Notes: generated from the sequence alone by a model not told the origin. Numbered from the stretch's first letter, positions 22,682 through 34,467 are shown. The stretch: 64,000 bases of DNA from Pyropia haitanensis (GCA_008729055.1 SDUX01000008.1:310001-374000); one strand, 5' to 3'. Translations and numbers: made by a program.

Positions 22682-23898
22682 GGCAGCCGCCCGCCAGGGA
22701 CGGGACGGTGGTGGGATGGTGGAGAGAGGGAAGGGGACGGCGCGGGGGTGGGGCAGTCAAGAGGCGCCAGGCAGTGGGACGGGGAGGGGGGAGGGGGGGA
22801 AAAGGGAGGGGAGGCGGCACGTGGGCGAAACAGAGGGGAAGGGGTAGAGGCGTCGACCACCCACGCACAGCCGCAGGGCCCAGCAGTGGCCGCGACAGCA
22901 GCCACGGCCTTGCCGGCGGGGAGGACCGAGGCACGGGCGGCGAGCGGAAGGGGGTAACGTTGGGAGAGTGAGCGGAGTCGCTCCCTAGCGGCGCCGCCGT
23001 TGCAGTCGCGCGACTGCTGCGGGAGGGGCGGTGGCGTGGGGGGGGAGCAGCGAGGACCCCACCGCGCGGCGGTCACGGTGTGGCAGCAGCCGCCAGCGAC
23101 ACACCCCGCGGGCGCGCACGTGCGGATGGATGGAGAGCGGGGGAACAAAAGGGGGAGGGGGGGGGTGCGGCCCAGACGACGCACCGACCCGCGGCGGGGG
23201 GCCGGCAGCCCGCGAGGCGGCCGCCGCGGCGCGCGCGTGCAACGGCAGCCGCACGGCGGGCGGCCGCCGCAAAAAAGAATGACGAGGCACGCCGGGCGGT
23301 TCCCACCACGGCCACGCCAGAGGGGAAGCGGCGGCAGGGGGGGGGGTCTAGGGGGCGGGGGGGGGTGGAAGCGCCGCGAGTGGCAGCGCCGCCGCCGGCA
23401 GTGTCGGCACGCAAGTCGCGGGCGCGCCCCCCCCCCCCCCCCCCCGACCCCCCCCCCCCCCCACAGCGAGGCGGCGGCGGCGGCGGCGCAGCCAACGCCC
23501 AATGAGCGGCGCGCCGCAACGGGAAGGTGGCCGGCCCGTGACAGTAGCGGCGGCGGGGGGTGCGTGCGGGGTGTGCAGGGCGGGACCGCACGCGACGGTG
23601 GCGCGCGACCGCCGTCACGGTCGGCGGGCGCCGCCACGGGGCGGCCGCGGTGGGGGCGACCGCGCGTGGCGGACGGCAGCACTACCGGGGAGCGGGCCGG
23701 CGTGCGGACCGGGGGGGGGTGGCCGCCGGGGGGAGGGTACGGAGCGGTTGGCGGCGAGGGGGGGGGAGGGGGGGGGGGTGGGAGGAGGGAGTGGAGGAAC
23801 GACCCGACCGGGACGCCGGCGGGCGCGACGGGAACCGCGCGGGGGGGGGGGGGGCGCCCCCGTCGTTGGTTGGGGGCGGGAGGGGGGGGGGGGAGGTA

Positions 23899-23926
23899 GG
23901 GGGGGGGGGGGGGGGGGGGGGGGGGG
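23899..23926 (+). repeat. Longest poly-G tract in the window
   Basis: An uninterrupted run of 28 G, preceded by two shorter G runs, about 1.2 kb upstream of the copper-ATPase start. Confidence 0.9.
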
Positions 23927-24323
23927 TGGGAGAGCGAAGCGCCAGCCCCGCTGCCCGGGCACGCCACAGCAGCGGCGGGTGCGGCCGCGGGCGGGCGGTC
24001 CAGTGGGTGGGGGGGCGGGACGGGGGCGGCGCGGCCAACGCGGCAGCACTGACGGGCGCGGTGGGCACGGGGGGGGGGGGGTGGGGGGATGGGGGGGGCG
24101 CCGCGTGCCGTGCGGGAGACCCCACGTGGACGCACGCACGCGGCGCGGCGCTGCGGGCGCGGCGGCGGCGGCGCCGACGCACCCGCCCGGCGGCGGGTGC
24201 GGCCGCAACGGGGCGCCACTGCGCGAGCGAGGGCGGCGCGCGCTGCCGCCTGGCGCGTCGACATGACACCAGCGGATGGGACGGGATGGCGGGGTGTCGC
24301 CGTACAATTGGCGACCGCCCGTT

Positions 24324-24390
24324 GGTGAACCGTGGTGAATCCTTTGCTTCAGCACACTGGTGAACCGGGGTGGATCCTTTGCTTGACCAC
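24324..24390 (+). repeat. 35-bp direct tandem duplication
   Basis: Two units starting at 24324 and 24359. The first 26 bases of each (ggtgaaccg... to ...atcctttgctt) differ at two positions, and the tails diverge. It lies at the left border of a lower-GC segment. Confidence 0.85.
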
Positions 24391-26591
24391 GAAGCAGTTT
24401 CATGAATTGACGTTCCTACCGGATTTGGTACTCTGCTTGGAACGGCGGCGGACGGGCTCGGGTCATCGTGCGCAGCGCGGCGGGTGGGAGGGTCAGGGGG
24501 GGGTCACGTCGGCGCCCAGCGCCCCCGCGCCATACGCGCGACGCCGGCGGGGACGGGCGCCGACGCCGACGGACACACCGGACAGGGCCACAGCGGGTGG
24601 CGCCCCCAACTAGCACCGCGACGGTGCTGCCGGCCCGGTGTGGCGACAAGACTCCACCGCGGTCCGCGAGGCCGTCTGAGAGAGGGGCCGGCGGGCGGCG
24701 CGGCGGCAGCTCGGCTCCGCGCCCGTCACGGTCGCCTGCGTTGGCCGTGGGCAGACTGCTGGGTGGAGGACAGCGGCAGCGGTGGCACGGCGTATCCATG
24801 CCCACGACGGCCGGCCGCAGCGGTCTGGACGCACGGTGCGAGAGCGGATGAGATGTCGCTGGCGCCGGTGCTGGTGCGCCAACCATCGACCGGGGCGCTG
24901 GCGGCTGTGGGGAGACGCCAGGAGGGGACGGCCACCCATGGGCGGGGGGATGGCCAGCGTGGCCGGCAAAACGGGCTGGACCGTGGGGGGCGACCCACCG
25001 TGCGCCGCGGCCCGCCGTGCGCTCCCAACGCACGCGCAGAGGGGACGGCAGGCTCGGCGGCGCCGTCGCTCCCCCGCGGCGTGCTCCGCTACGGAAGGGC
25101 GGGGAGTAGACGCGGGCGCGCGCGTGGCGCCGTCTCGCCGTGGCGCTCGCTTCCGGCGTGCACCAGTGGGTGCGCGACGGTGCGAACCACTCGTCCTGGG
25201 TAGTTTTTTGCGTCAACAATACCCCACATTAACAGGCAAGTTTCACCTAATGTACTCTCTCGTGGATGGCAACGGACATACTGTCCCTGATGACGCACGC
25301 CACGCCCGGCACACGGGCGCGCGTGTGAGTGGCTGGTGCGGTGCATGGCTGGAGAAATCATCCACGAGGAGAGGTCGCAAATGGCCGGGACGGCGGGTGC
25401 TGACATGTGTCAGCCCCCGTCTATCTTTGTGCAAACAGGTAGAAACGTGTCAGTGACCATTCGTACATTTAGCCACTTACGATGGCCACAGACGACGCGC
25501 GACGGCGGCGCGGTACAGCTGAAAGTGCATGGCTGTTTGTTGGCTGTACAGCGCCGCTGCCGCGCGTCCACCGCCACCGCGGCCGCGGTGGGGTGGCCGG
25601 TCGACTCGCAGCTGTGGGTGCCGACCGCGCGCGCCCGTGGCGCCGCCGCGAGCGACCGCGCCGCGCAGGCGGACGGCTGCCGCACAGCTCAGGCGTGGGG
25701 GGGGGGGGGAGGTGTGGGAGCAGCGGACCAGCAACACGTCCGACGCGGGCACCACACGATTGGACGGGAGAGAAGGAAATGGTGCGAGTGCTCCGCACCA
25801 CGCGGTCAGATGTGGAAAGGCGTGCGGCGGGGGTAGAGGGAGGGGGGGGTGGGTAAGGGGATAGAGGCGGGTGCACGCGGGGAGAGCCAAACGGAAGCAG
25901 CTGGTGAACTCACGACTGGTAAGCATGGCAACGAACCCGCCATGAGAGGGGGCGTTGCCGAGTGGGGGAGCGGCTCCCGCCGCCGCCAACGTCGACGACA
26001 CGGCCGCCACGAGCGCCATCCCAACTGCCAGCGGTGGGGAGAGGGAGAGGGGGGGGGAGGGGGTCGTCTCCCCATTCGAGCGCGCAAGGCGGCCCGGCCA
26101 CCACCACTGACGGTGGAGGTGGCCGCCGCGGCGGCACGCCGACGCGAAGCGTCCCCTGGTCGTGGCCATCTGTGGGCTCCCTCCCCCCCTGCCCTCCCGG
26201 CCCGCGGTGAAGCGCCGTGCGTGCCGCGATCCGCCCTAGGGCGCCGCGGCGCGCCGCCAGACAGGAACAATAGGGGGGTGTGACGCAACGAAAAAAAACG
26301 CGCTCCGAGCGGTGGGGACGCAGCCGCGGCGGCGCCGCGGGCTACCCCCCCCCCCCCCCAAAAAAAAAGCAGGCTCAGCACGCGGCAACGGGCAGCCACC
26401 CCCCCCCCCCCCTCACTATACGCCCTCAGCATCCTCCTCCCCCCCAGAAAAAAAACAAAGATCAAGGATCAACAGAGGCGGCCGCGGCCAACGGGGCCGC
26501 CCGCGCGCCACGCTGTGCACTCGCACAAAGATCGACACCGTGTCCACAGGAGGGGGACACCCACCCCGCCAGGGGGGGCCGCCCGACCGCC

Positions 26592-26923
26592 CTACCACCC
26601 GCCCTCGTCGGCCCAGCCGGCCGCCCCGCCCAGGGCGGGGCGGAGGCCCGGCGCCGCGTACCCCCCCCCGCCGGCCGCCGCCGCCGTGCCACCGCCGCCG
26701 CCGCCACCGCCCCCACCGCCGGCGGCACCACCCCCCCCAGACGCGGCCACCCCCCCCACCCCCCCCCCCAGCTCCGTGCCGGTCGGGCTGTCCCGCCCGA
26801 GCAGCGGCGACGGCATCCGCGGCGGCGTGCTGCCGACCGACGGCGGCCAGCCCGGCACCCACCCCCAGTCGCGCTCCAAGCCGGGCGACAGCGGCGTGCC
26901 AAACAGGCACAGCGGCGGGGTGC

Positions 26924-26993
<70 letters not shown>

Positions 26994-28099
26994 GCCGCCG
27001 CCGACGACCAGCCACCCGCCGCCCGTGGCGGCCGTCGCGGCGGTGGGGCCGACGGCGGCGGCGGCGGCGGCGGCGGCAGAGGCGGCGGTGGCGGCAGCGG
27101 TCGGCCACAGGGGCGGAAAGCCCGGCTCGGCGGCGACGGCGTCGCCGTCGGGTGCGCCCAGGTGCTCGTAGCCAGACAGGGGCGGCGGCGGCATGCACAC
27201 GGTGGGGAGCACCACCGGCGGGGCGGGGGGGGGGGGGGCGGCGACCACGTCCGCGGGCGGCGTGCCCCACCGGTACGCGGGCGGCGCGGCGGTCGCGGCG
27301 GTTGCCTCTGGCGGCGTCGTACGGCCGTCAGCGTCCATGAGCGCCGACGGCGGCGACAGAGACGGGTCCACGTCGGCGGCCGCGGCGGTGGGCGCCGCGG
27401 CCACCGGCGGCGGCAGCGCCAGCGGCGGCGCCGTCGACGGCGCCGCCAAAGACACTGCCGGGGTGTCGGCGGCGGCGGCGGTGGCGGCGGCCGAGGCGGC
27501 GTCTGGCGCGGCAGCGTCCTCGTCCTTGACCCACCCCGGCGGCAGGGTGGACCACGAGCCCGCCACCGCCGCCGCCGCCGCCGGCGCGTGCGTCGCCCAG
27601 CCCGAGCCCGGCCCGAGCGCCCCCGTCCAGCCCGGGTCATCAAACGCGGCCTCATAGACGGCCGCCGGCGACGTGTCGACCGGCCCCCGGTCGGCCCCGT
27701 CGGCCGCGTCGGCGGCTGGCGGCGGCGCCTTGGCCGCCGCCGCCGCCGCGGCGGCCGCCTCGACGGCGGCGGCGACGCCCGCCGGCGCGGGCGCGGCGGT
27801 CAGGGCGGCGGCGACAACGACCGGCGGGCCGCCGGCGGCGGGCCCGCCCGACGGCGACGCGGCCGCGCCGCCGCGCTCACCGCCGTCGCCGCCGTCGGCG
27901 GCAGCGGCGGCGGCGGCGGGCCACCAGACGTGGTCCCCCCGGCCGGCCGGGGCGCCCCACCGCACCACCTGCCCGGGGCCGCCGTGCGGGCGCCCGCCGC
28001 CCGCCGGCGGCACGCCGGGCGGCGGGCCGCCCCGGCGGGCCGCCCCGGCCGCCACGCCCAGATGCCGCAGCGGCGGCAGCGGGTGCGCCGCCGCCGCCC

Positions 28100-28133
<34 letters not shown>

Positions 28134-28324
28134 ACCCGCCAAAGACGCGGCGGCGGAGGCGTGGGTGGCGCGGTCCGGGGCGGGGAGCGGCGGCGGCGGC
28201 GGCGCACCCCCCGGCCGGGCGCCGCCCAGCGGCAGCGCCGACGGCGGCGGCGGCAGCGTCAATGGCGGCGGCCGCTGCTGCGGCGCGGCCAGCAGCGCCG
28301 CCGACGGCGACCACAGCCGCTGCT

Positions 28325-28374
<50 letters not shown>

Positions 28375-28985
28375 TGCCGCGACGCGGCGGCGGCGGCGGC
28401 GGCGGCCGACGCCGCAGCCGCCCGCTGCGGCGGCGGCGGCGGCGGCCGGCGGCGGGGCTTGCCGACCCCCCCGGCGCCCGCCGCGCCGAGCAGCCGGTCA
28501 ATGACGCCGCGGTGGACGGCCGCGCGGTAGTGGGCGCTGCGGCCCGACTGGTTGCGGAACCGCCGCCCGCAGCCCGTCACGATGCACACGTACGGCTGCT
28601 CCCGCGTGTGCACCCGCGCGTGGGCGGCCATGTGGTCCGCGCGGGCAGAGGTGTGCTCGCAGTGGGGGCACGCGATCCGCCCGCCGCGGGTGCGCAGGGG
28701 GGGGGGGCCCGCCGGCGGCCGCTGGGGGGGGGGGGGGGCGCCCGCGGCCGCGGCGGTGCCCGCCGCGGCGGCGGCGGCATTGACGGCGGGGGCGGCGGCC
28801 GCGACGGCGGCGGCGGGGGGGACCCCATCGACGGCGGGTGGCGGAAAGGGGCGGGACGTCGACGGCGGCGGCGGACGATGGGCAAGGGGGGCGCCGCCGC
28901 CGCCGACGGGCGGGCGCGGCCCGAGGGGGTGGGTAGGCGGACGGCCGCCGGTCGGCAGACGAAGGTTGCACGGCCGCGCGTCCAT
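26592..28985 (-). CDS. C2H2 zinc-finger protein with poly-Gly/Pro/Ala low-complexity tail
   Basis: A 797-residue frame from ATG at 28985-28983 (MDARPCNLRLPTGG) to TAG at 26594-26592, no intron evident. Two tandem C2H2 fingers lie at residues 106-126 (CPHCEHTSARADHMAAHARVH; C106, C109, H122, H126) and 134-158 (C134, C139, H152, H158), joined by the linker TREQPYV, close to the canonical TGEKPY. This arrangement indicates DNA binding and a likely transcription factor. The remaining 640 residues are disordered: poly-Pro, poly-Ala and a poly-Gly run of about 28 residues, with short acidic/Trp-containing islands (PAAVYEAAFDDPGWTGALGP) that could be activation segments. The frame also extends upstream to 29135 through a CA-repeat-encoded segment; I chose the internal ATG because the upstream part is microsatellite. 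Target genes unknown. Confidence 0.75.
26926..27003 (+). repeat. (CCG)n trinucleotide repeat, coding for poly-Gly on the minus strand
   Basis: About 26 CCG units with one CCA interruption near 26990, inside the C-terminal part of the zinc-finger gene. A related CGG run at about 28323-28375 encodes poly-Pro in the same protein. Such repeats are prone to length change. Confidence 0.95.
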
Positions 28986-31900
28986 GGTCCTTGCAGCAGG
29001 GCGGGACGGCGGTGGTGAGACGGTAGGAAAGTCGGTCACGGGGAGAGAGACGACGCGGTGCACAACCGCCACCACACACACAGACACACAAACACACACA
29101 CACACACACACGGGTCCGCCACCAACCGTGTGCACCTTGAGGCCGGTCCGGAGGGTGTGCGGGTGCGCGGTGCCGCCGGGCGGCGGCCGCCGCCGCTGCC
29201 GTCCCCCCCCCCGCCGCCTTTAGTACCCACACGCCCCGCCGGCCAGCGGGTCGCGGTGCCTGCAGACGCCGCCTCAATGCCGAGGCCGCCCGTCCCGCCC
29301 CTCTCTGGTGTAACCTGTGGGGGGGGCGGGGGGGGGGGGGTGCCGCCAGGCCACGTGGGTCGCGCCCGCCGCACACCCCACGGGACGTGCGTGCACGAGG
29401 GGGGGGCGGCCAGGTGCCCAGCTCCCCAAACTAAATGGGAGGTGGTGGCGGGTGGCGTCCCACCCACACCCCCTCTGGGTTGACGGCGGCACGCCCCCCA
29501 GCGCCGAGAAAGGGACAGCACGCCGCCCCTTCAAAGCAGACCGGTGGCGGAGGGGGCGGCTTTGGCCCGGCGGGCCACTCTGCTGGGGGCGGCGGCCCGG
29601 CCACCGCGGCGGGGCGGCCACGTCTGCGGTCCGGGGGGGTGTGCGCGCTCCCGCACCGTCCGCTCGCACCTCGTCGTGTTGGGTGGGGCCACCCATCACC
29701 GCGGTGTGCGCAGGGGTGGTGACCGTTCGCGCGCACGGGCGGGTGTGTGTTGGGGGGGGGAGGGGGAGGTGCGGGGGGGAAGCACGCCACCGGGGCCACC
29801 CGCATCTCCCCCGCCGCCAGCGCCTTGGCATGACTCGCCGGGCGCCGCGGCTCCCTGCGGAGCCCGACGCGGATCCACCGGCGGCGGGGCGACCAGCGCG
29901 GGGGGGCGTCGGCCACCGGGGGAGCGCGCGCCTGTGACCGCCCCCAGCCCCGGCGCGGACGGGTGCCGCGTCACCCGTGGCGGTGGTGCGCCACGGGGAG
30001 CGGCTGTGGTTGGTGGGCGCGAGAGCTCCGGGGGGACCCTCCCGCCTCGCCCGGGGGGGGGCGTGGAACCGGCGGCGTTCTTGCGGTCGTGCGTCCCTAC
30101 ACCGCCTTCCGCGGTCGACACCGCGGAGACGCGCGGCCGCGGCGGGCGGTACAGGGCCGGGGGGGGGGTGTCCCATTCGTTCGACGTGGGGTGGAAGGCC
30201 ACGGGGGCCAGAGCGTAAATCCCTGTCATGCCATGACCGGGGCTGTCCGCGTGCGGTCGCCGCGGGCCCAACAATAGAGCGCCCGTCTCTGACTGGATTC
30301 CACGCTCCCCCATTGGCCCGGGGGTGGTCCCCCGCCGGACCGACAACGCCCCTCCCCGGGTCTACTGTCTGGTTTGTCCCGGGAGCGAGGGGGGCGTTTG
30401 TGGGGCTCGCTGTGCCCGTCGCGCCGGACGAGCCGTGGTAGACGCGACCGTCGGTGGGCCCCTCCAACCGGTTGCCACGCGGCGCGGCGGAGGCGGTCGG
30501 CCAATCAGGGGCAGGCACCGGCCCCGCCTCTGCGCACGAGGCAGAGCCGTCTGTGTGAGATGTGACCCATCAGGCGAAGAGATGGGACCTCTGTGCACGC
30601 ATCAGGGGGGGATCAAGGACCGAGGCCGCACCAGCCACACGAGTCGCGTCTGCCACGGGGTCCACCCGGCCCAATGGCCAAAATCTCGGCAGTGTGGCAG
30701 GAGAGCGAGGATGTCCGCTCCTCCGCAGCGCAGCTCCCGCCCTCACAGAGGACATGTTGTGTGCATCGCCTTCAGCGTGTGGGGCTTGCGAGCGTCCTGC
30801 GGACGAGCCGTGCAGCATCAGGATGATCCTTCTACACCGGTGCAGGGCGAACAAGGTCTTTCTCTTCTACTCGTCGCGCGAGCACCCCTCCTGTTGTGCG
30901 TCATCAATAGAAACAAAGGTCGTGGACATCGCCGACAAAAAAGAGGCCTGGGTCACTCCGGTGACTGAACTACTCTTCCGTACTTTGGAGGGAAGGAGAG
31001 GACGTTGCGTACTCCAGGGTGGAACCGGGGGACCAGCGACAGGTACCTCAGTCAGATGCGCACTTCAGATCCCCGCGATTCGTGCAAGGCCCGTGTGCGC
31101 AGGGGTGATACAAGCATAGATACGGCAGGGACTGACTGCTGAAAGTCATCCCCAGCCCGTCAACTCGGCCTGACTTTGTAGGACTGTTGCCATAGCAATG
31201 CGAGCGCCTTCCGGTTTGTCTGCTTTCGTCCTTGCCAAGTCTGTCGGAACGATGACAGCTTGCAACACAGAGTACAGCACTCCCTTCCCCACCCCCACCG
31301 TCGCCACACATCCACGCCCTGTTGCCATTCCCCTCGACTTCCAGCTCCTATTTCGTCACTTTGTCTTTGTTCCCTGAAGGACGACGTGCTGGAAAGGCTG
31401 TCGACACGCAGTGACGCCAGAGGTGGCGTCATTGGTCCCGCTGCCTGTCGATGGTTGGGTGTCTGCGGCGACGGTAGCGGTAGTTGAAGTCGTCGCAACC
31501 ACCCCAGCGGAGACGACGTCCGCCCAGGCAGTCACCATGGGTAGGCGCAGCTAACTTGGCCAGCGGGCCGCCATTGCCACCGCTTCAGATGAGTGCAGGA
31601 GAGCACGTCTACCCACCAGGTCAACAAGAGAACAAGAGGTAGGACGTCGAGTAGGGCCAGGAGATCAAGGATGGTTCACGTTCCCACGTGGGGGACGGGA
31701 CCAGGACTTGTCGCCAATCCACATACAATTTAATTGCGTAACGGAATTAAACATAGGTGTAGTGGATACTTCGTGACTTCTGGCCGTCGAATGGAATGGG
31801 TGTGACCAGGTCTGTTTAAGGCTCGGCGTTAGGGGACAGGCGCGCGACCAGGGAGCCCCGTCACCGCTCTGGTCAACCGATCCGTGAGAGGGCGCCGTCG

Positions 31901-32154
31901 CTGCGGCGCTCGCTCAAGCCGGCAGCCAGACACTGCAAAGGCAGGTCCACCCAAATCTACCGCTGCCGTGGCCGCTGTTCGCTGCGCCAGGCTGGCAGGC
32001 ACCCGCAACGCCCTTCTTCATTGCCTCGCCATCTCCCGTCCGCTGTCTTCCTTCTTCCTCACTGTTGTGTCCCTTCTCGCGTTCTGCTGCGCATCCCACC
32101 CCCGCGCTGCACGGCGTGGCCCTCCGTTCCTTCCCCCCCCCCCAGCTCCATCGG
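28986..32154. other. Long intergenic region between divergent zinc-finger and RING genes
   Basis: Over 3 kb. The left 125 bases hold a CA microsatellite in the 5' flank of the zinc-finger gene. 29200-30500 is GC-rich filler. About 30540-32050 is clearly less GC-rich, with A and T interspersed and an AT-rich core at 31720-31760 (acaatttaattgcg). A frame at 30562-31119 contains CGACERPADEPC and a stretch rich in Lys, Glu and Ile, unlike local genes; it could be a decayed mobile-element fragment, but no diagnostic motif is present. No tRNA or other RNA gene was recognised. Confidence 0.45.
29072..29111 (+). repeat. (CA)n microsatellite
   Basis: About 40 bases of CA dinucleotide with single-base interruptions (CAGACA, CAAACA). 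It lies 87 bases upstream of the proposed ATG of the minus-strand zinc-finger gene, so it reads as (TG)n in its 5' leader or promoter. Confidence 0.95.
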
Positions 32155-33174
32155 ATGGCCCCCATGAGTGGCTCGGGCGCACCATCGTCGGGCGCGTCGG
32201 GATGGCGCAAGCTCCTCCCTCTTCCCCTTCGGCCACCGTGGCGGTGGGGCGCTACCAGCACTGCCGCGGCCACCCCTCCACGGGCACCCCCCCCCCCGCC
32301 GTCGCCTCTCCCTAGCGCGACCTCCACCCTCATCGGTGAGCCGACCTCCTTGGCCGACTCGCTGGCCGGCCGCACGGCCGCCGCAGACGAGGACACGCGC
32401 ACCGCGGACGCGTGGGACGCGGCGCTCCTGGCCGCCGTCACCGCGGCAGAAGGCGCTGGCGGGGCGGCCGCGGAGGCGGACGGGTCCACCGACGACGAGG
32501 ACGATGACGACGAGTGGGGCGAGGTCCTTGCCGCGATCCTTGAGGCAGACGCCGCGGAAGCGGCGGTCGCGGCGGTGGCCGCTGCGGAGGAAGAAGAGGC
32601 GGCCGCCGCGGCGGTGGTGGAAGAAGAGGCCGCCGCCGCGGCGGTAGCGGAAGAAGAGGCCGCCGCCGCGGCGGTGTGGGCGGCCGCCGCCGTCTCGGCC
32701 ATCACCGCCACTGCCTCTGCTTTCGCCAACGCTACTGCCACCGTCATTCCGCGCGCGGCTGATGGCCGCGGCGACGGCCGCTTTGGCGATGGTGACGGCG
32801 ACCGCGGCGACGGCGGTGGCGGAGGCGGCGTCGTTGAGGGAAGGGGGGACGCCGCGCCCGACTCCCTGGGCGACTGCCCCATTTGTCTCGAGCCGCTGCG
32901 GCGGCGGCGGCCGCCGCCGTCGTCGTTGCCGTCGCCGCCACAGCGGCCAGCGGTGGCGTCAGCGGCGGCGTCGGCGGCGGCGACGGAGGGCGCGGCGGTG
33001 GAGGACGCGGGGGAGCCGCCCCCCGACGGGCTGACCGCCCTCTGGTGCGGCCACGTCCTCCACGCGCCGTGCGCGGACGCGGCGGCGGTGCACAGTGACG
33101 CGTGTCCCGTGTGCCGCCTCGTGGTGCCCGGGCGGGAAGCGTTTCCGTATGGGGACGCCCTCGACGTGCCGTAA
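32155..33174 (+). CDS. RING-H2 finger protein, probable E3 ubiquitin ligase
   Basis: A 339-residue frame from ATG at 32155 to TAA at 33172-33174; a second in-frame ATG lies three codons on. The C-terminal RING has C241-P-I-C244 (DCPICLEPL), then C298, H300, H303, C306 (LWCGHVLHAPC) and C317-P-V-C320, a C3-H2-C3 order that coordinates two zincs and recruits an E2 enzyme. The loop between C244 and C298 is 53 residues, longer than the usual 9-39, and is Pro/Ala/Ser-rich. Upstream are an acidic patch (STDDEDDDDEWGEVLAAIL) and three copies of an (E)EEAAAAAV unit. No transmembrane helix is evident apart from a moderately hydrophobic Ala/Val stretch near 175-205. Substrate unknown. The AT-containing DNA upstream may be its promoter. 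Confidence 0.78.
   Translation: MAPMSGSGAPSSGASGWRKLLPLPLRPPWRWGATSTAAATPPRAPPPPPSPLPSATSTLIGEPTSLADSLAGRTAAADEDTRTADAWDAALLAAVTAAEGAGGAAAEADGSTDDEDDDDEWGEVLAAILEADAAEAAVAAVAAAEEEEAAAAAVVEEEAAAAAVAEEEAAAAAVWAAAAVSAITATASAFANATATVIPRAADGRGDGRFGDGDGDRGDGGGGGGVVEGRGDAAPDSLGDCPICLEPLRRRRPPPSSLPSPPQRPAVASAAASAAATEGAAVEDAGEPPPDGLTALWCGHVLHAPCADAAAVHSDACPVCRLVVPGREAFPYGDALDVP
32590..32679 (+). repeat. 30-bp coding repeat, three copies
   Basis: Three tandem 30-bp units starting gaagaagaggc and followed by (GCC/GCG) Ala codons, encoding EEEAAAAAVV, EEEAAAAAVA and EEEAAAAAVW in the RING protein. Frame is preserved by unit length. Confidence 0.9.
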
Positions 33175-34467
33175 ACGAAAAGAGGGGAGCGTAGGGGGGA
33201 GGGGATGGGAAGTCGTGGGAGGCGAACAGTGGGTAAGGGGGGGGGTGGGTGGCAGGAGTCGGGGCCCAAGGTGGCGGCAGAGGGGACGATGGGCTGGAGG
33301 GGGGGATGTCGGCGCCGTGTAGACGAGCGCAGGGGCACCTCCCGTAACTTTAAAGAGGGCGGGTTTACGGGTGACCCGCCGGCGGCGGTAGGCGGTCGGC
33401 ATACGCCCGGCGGCGACGGCGCAGCCGGCGCCCGTCATTCACTGTGGCCCCTCCCTCTCTTTGCACCCATGCCGGCGCGCCGCTGCGCTGCAGCGCCCCC
33501 CGTCCCCGCCCCCCCTCACTGCGTACGCAGGTGCGTCCGCCGTCGGCACGCGCCAGGCGCCGCCGGGCGGCGCGGCTACCGCCGTCGGCATGCTCGCGCT
33601 CGGGGATCCGCTCGCGGGCGGCCGCGCCGCCCGCCACGGCGCTGGCCGCGGCGGCGCCCGACGCGCGGCCGCCGCGGCGGCTCTGCCGCCCGCCCGCGAC
33701 GGCTTTGTCGGGGGAAAGCAGCCGCGGCCGCCCCAGCGACGCGGCGGTCGCGCTGCTCGTGTCTCCAGCCGGGCGCGCCGCCACTCTGCCCTGATCCGCC
33801 CGCCCCGCATGGACTGTTGACCAGCGCCTCAAGCAGCCAATTGGAGCCACGGGCCGGGGGGGACTGGACACGCGCGCGGCGCGGGGCCCCCCTCGTGTCC
33901 CGCTGCCGCCAGAGGGCCGTCTGGCCCAGACGCGCGGGCACGGGGTTGGCTGACCGCCCCGCGGCGCGGCCTGCGCAGCGCGCGGGACGGAATTTCCGGC
34001 CGCGGCCACCGACCGATCCGGGTCGATCTCTGGCGCCGCCCCCGTCGGGCCGCGCCCCTTCGCGCGCGTCCCCCCCCGCCTCCCCCCCCGCTCCGTCCGA
34101 CGCTGCGCGCACGTGCAGCCGCTTGTGGTGGCCGCGCAACGGCGCACGACGGCGGCCGCTACCCGTCGTGCCGCACGCGCCGCCACCGGTCGCCCGTGTT
34201 GTTGGCGTGGCGGGGCGCCCGCCGCCACGCAGCCGCTGCCGCAGACCCAGTGGCAGCTGCCCCCTCCTGTACGCTCGCTCTGCCTCGCCGCTCTTCTCTT
34301 CCCCCCGCCGTCGCCCCCATCTCCCTGCCTTTTTTTTTTTTTTCTCTCTCCCCTCCGCTTCCTTTCTCGCCGTCCCCCCTCCCCCCCCGGCCCCATTCCC
34401 ATCGTTCCCCGCTGTTCCTCCCCCCGCTGTTCCCCCTCCCCCCCGTTTGTTCATTCGCCCTTGCGCC
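33175..34467. other. Intergenic region and pyrimidine-rich leader of the O-mannosyltransferase gene
   Basis: From 34280 to 34467 the plus strand is strongly pyrimidine-rich with a T13 run near 34329-34341 and repeated CCCCTCC, typical of a 5' leader. 33175-33330 is purine-rich. An open frame at 33444-33794 has GC-ending codons but no recognisable domain; I do not call it. Confidence 0.45.

Larger units (their letters stand above)
22682..26591. other. Gene-free stretch with promoter regions
   Basis: The first part (22682-24250) is G-rich in the plus strand, with a G28 run at 23899-23926, and includes the upstream region of the copper-ATPase gene. From about 24270 to 25500 base composition is visibly lower in GC, with a short direct repeat (24324-24390) and AT-containing sequence. 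26290-26460 holds short A runs and C runs next to the 3' end of the zinc-finger gene. Open frames on both strands lack domains and codon bias. No gene supported. Confidence 0.5.

Noticed and set aside
19652..22957. 1101-codon plus-strand open frame
   Set aside because: Antisense to the copper ATPase, which has every catalytic motif; the antisense product is His/Arg-rich without domains.
26280..29018. 912-codon plus-strand open frame
   Set aside because: Antisense of the zinc-finger gene; mostly Arg/Gly from CGG/GGC repeats.
30562..31119. Possible retrotransposon fragment
   Set aside because: A Cys-rich segment and unusual composition only; no reverse transcriptase, integrase or terminal-repeat motif was found.
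33444..33794. 116-codon plus-strand frame upstream of the O-mannosyltransferase
   Set aside because: GC-ending codons but no domain, and all three frames are comparable in composition.
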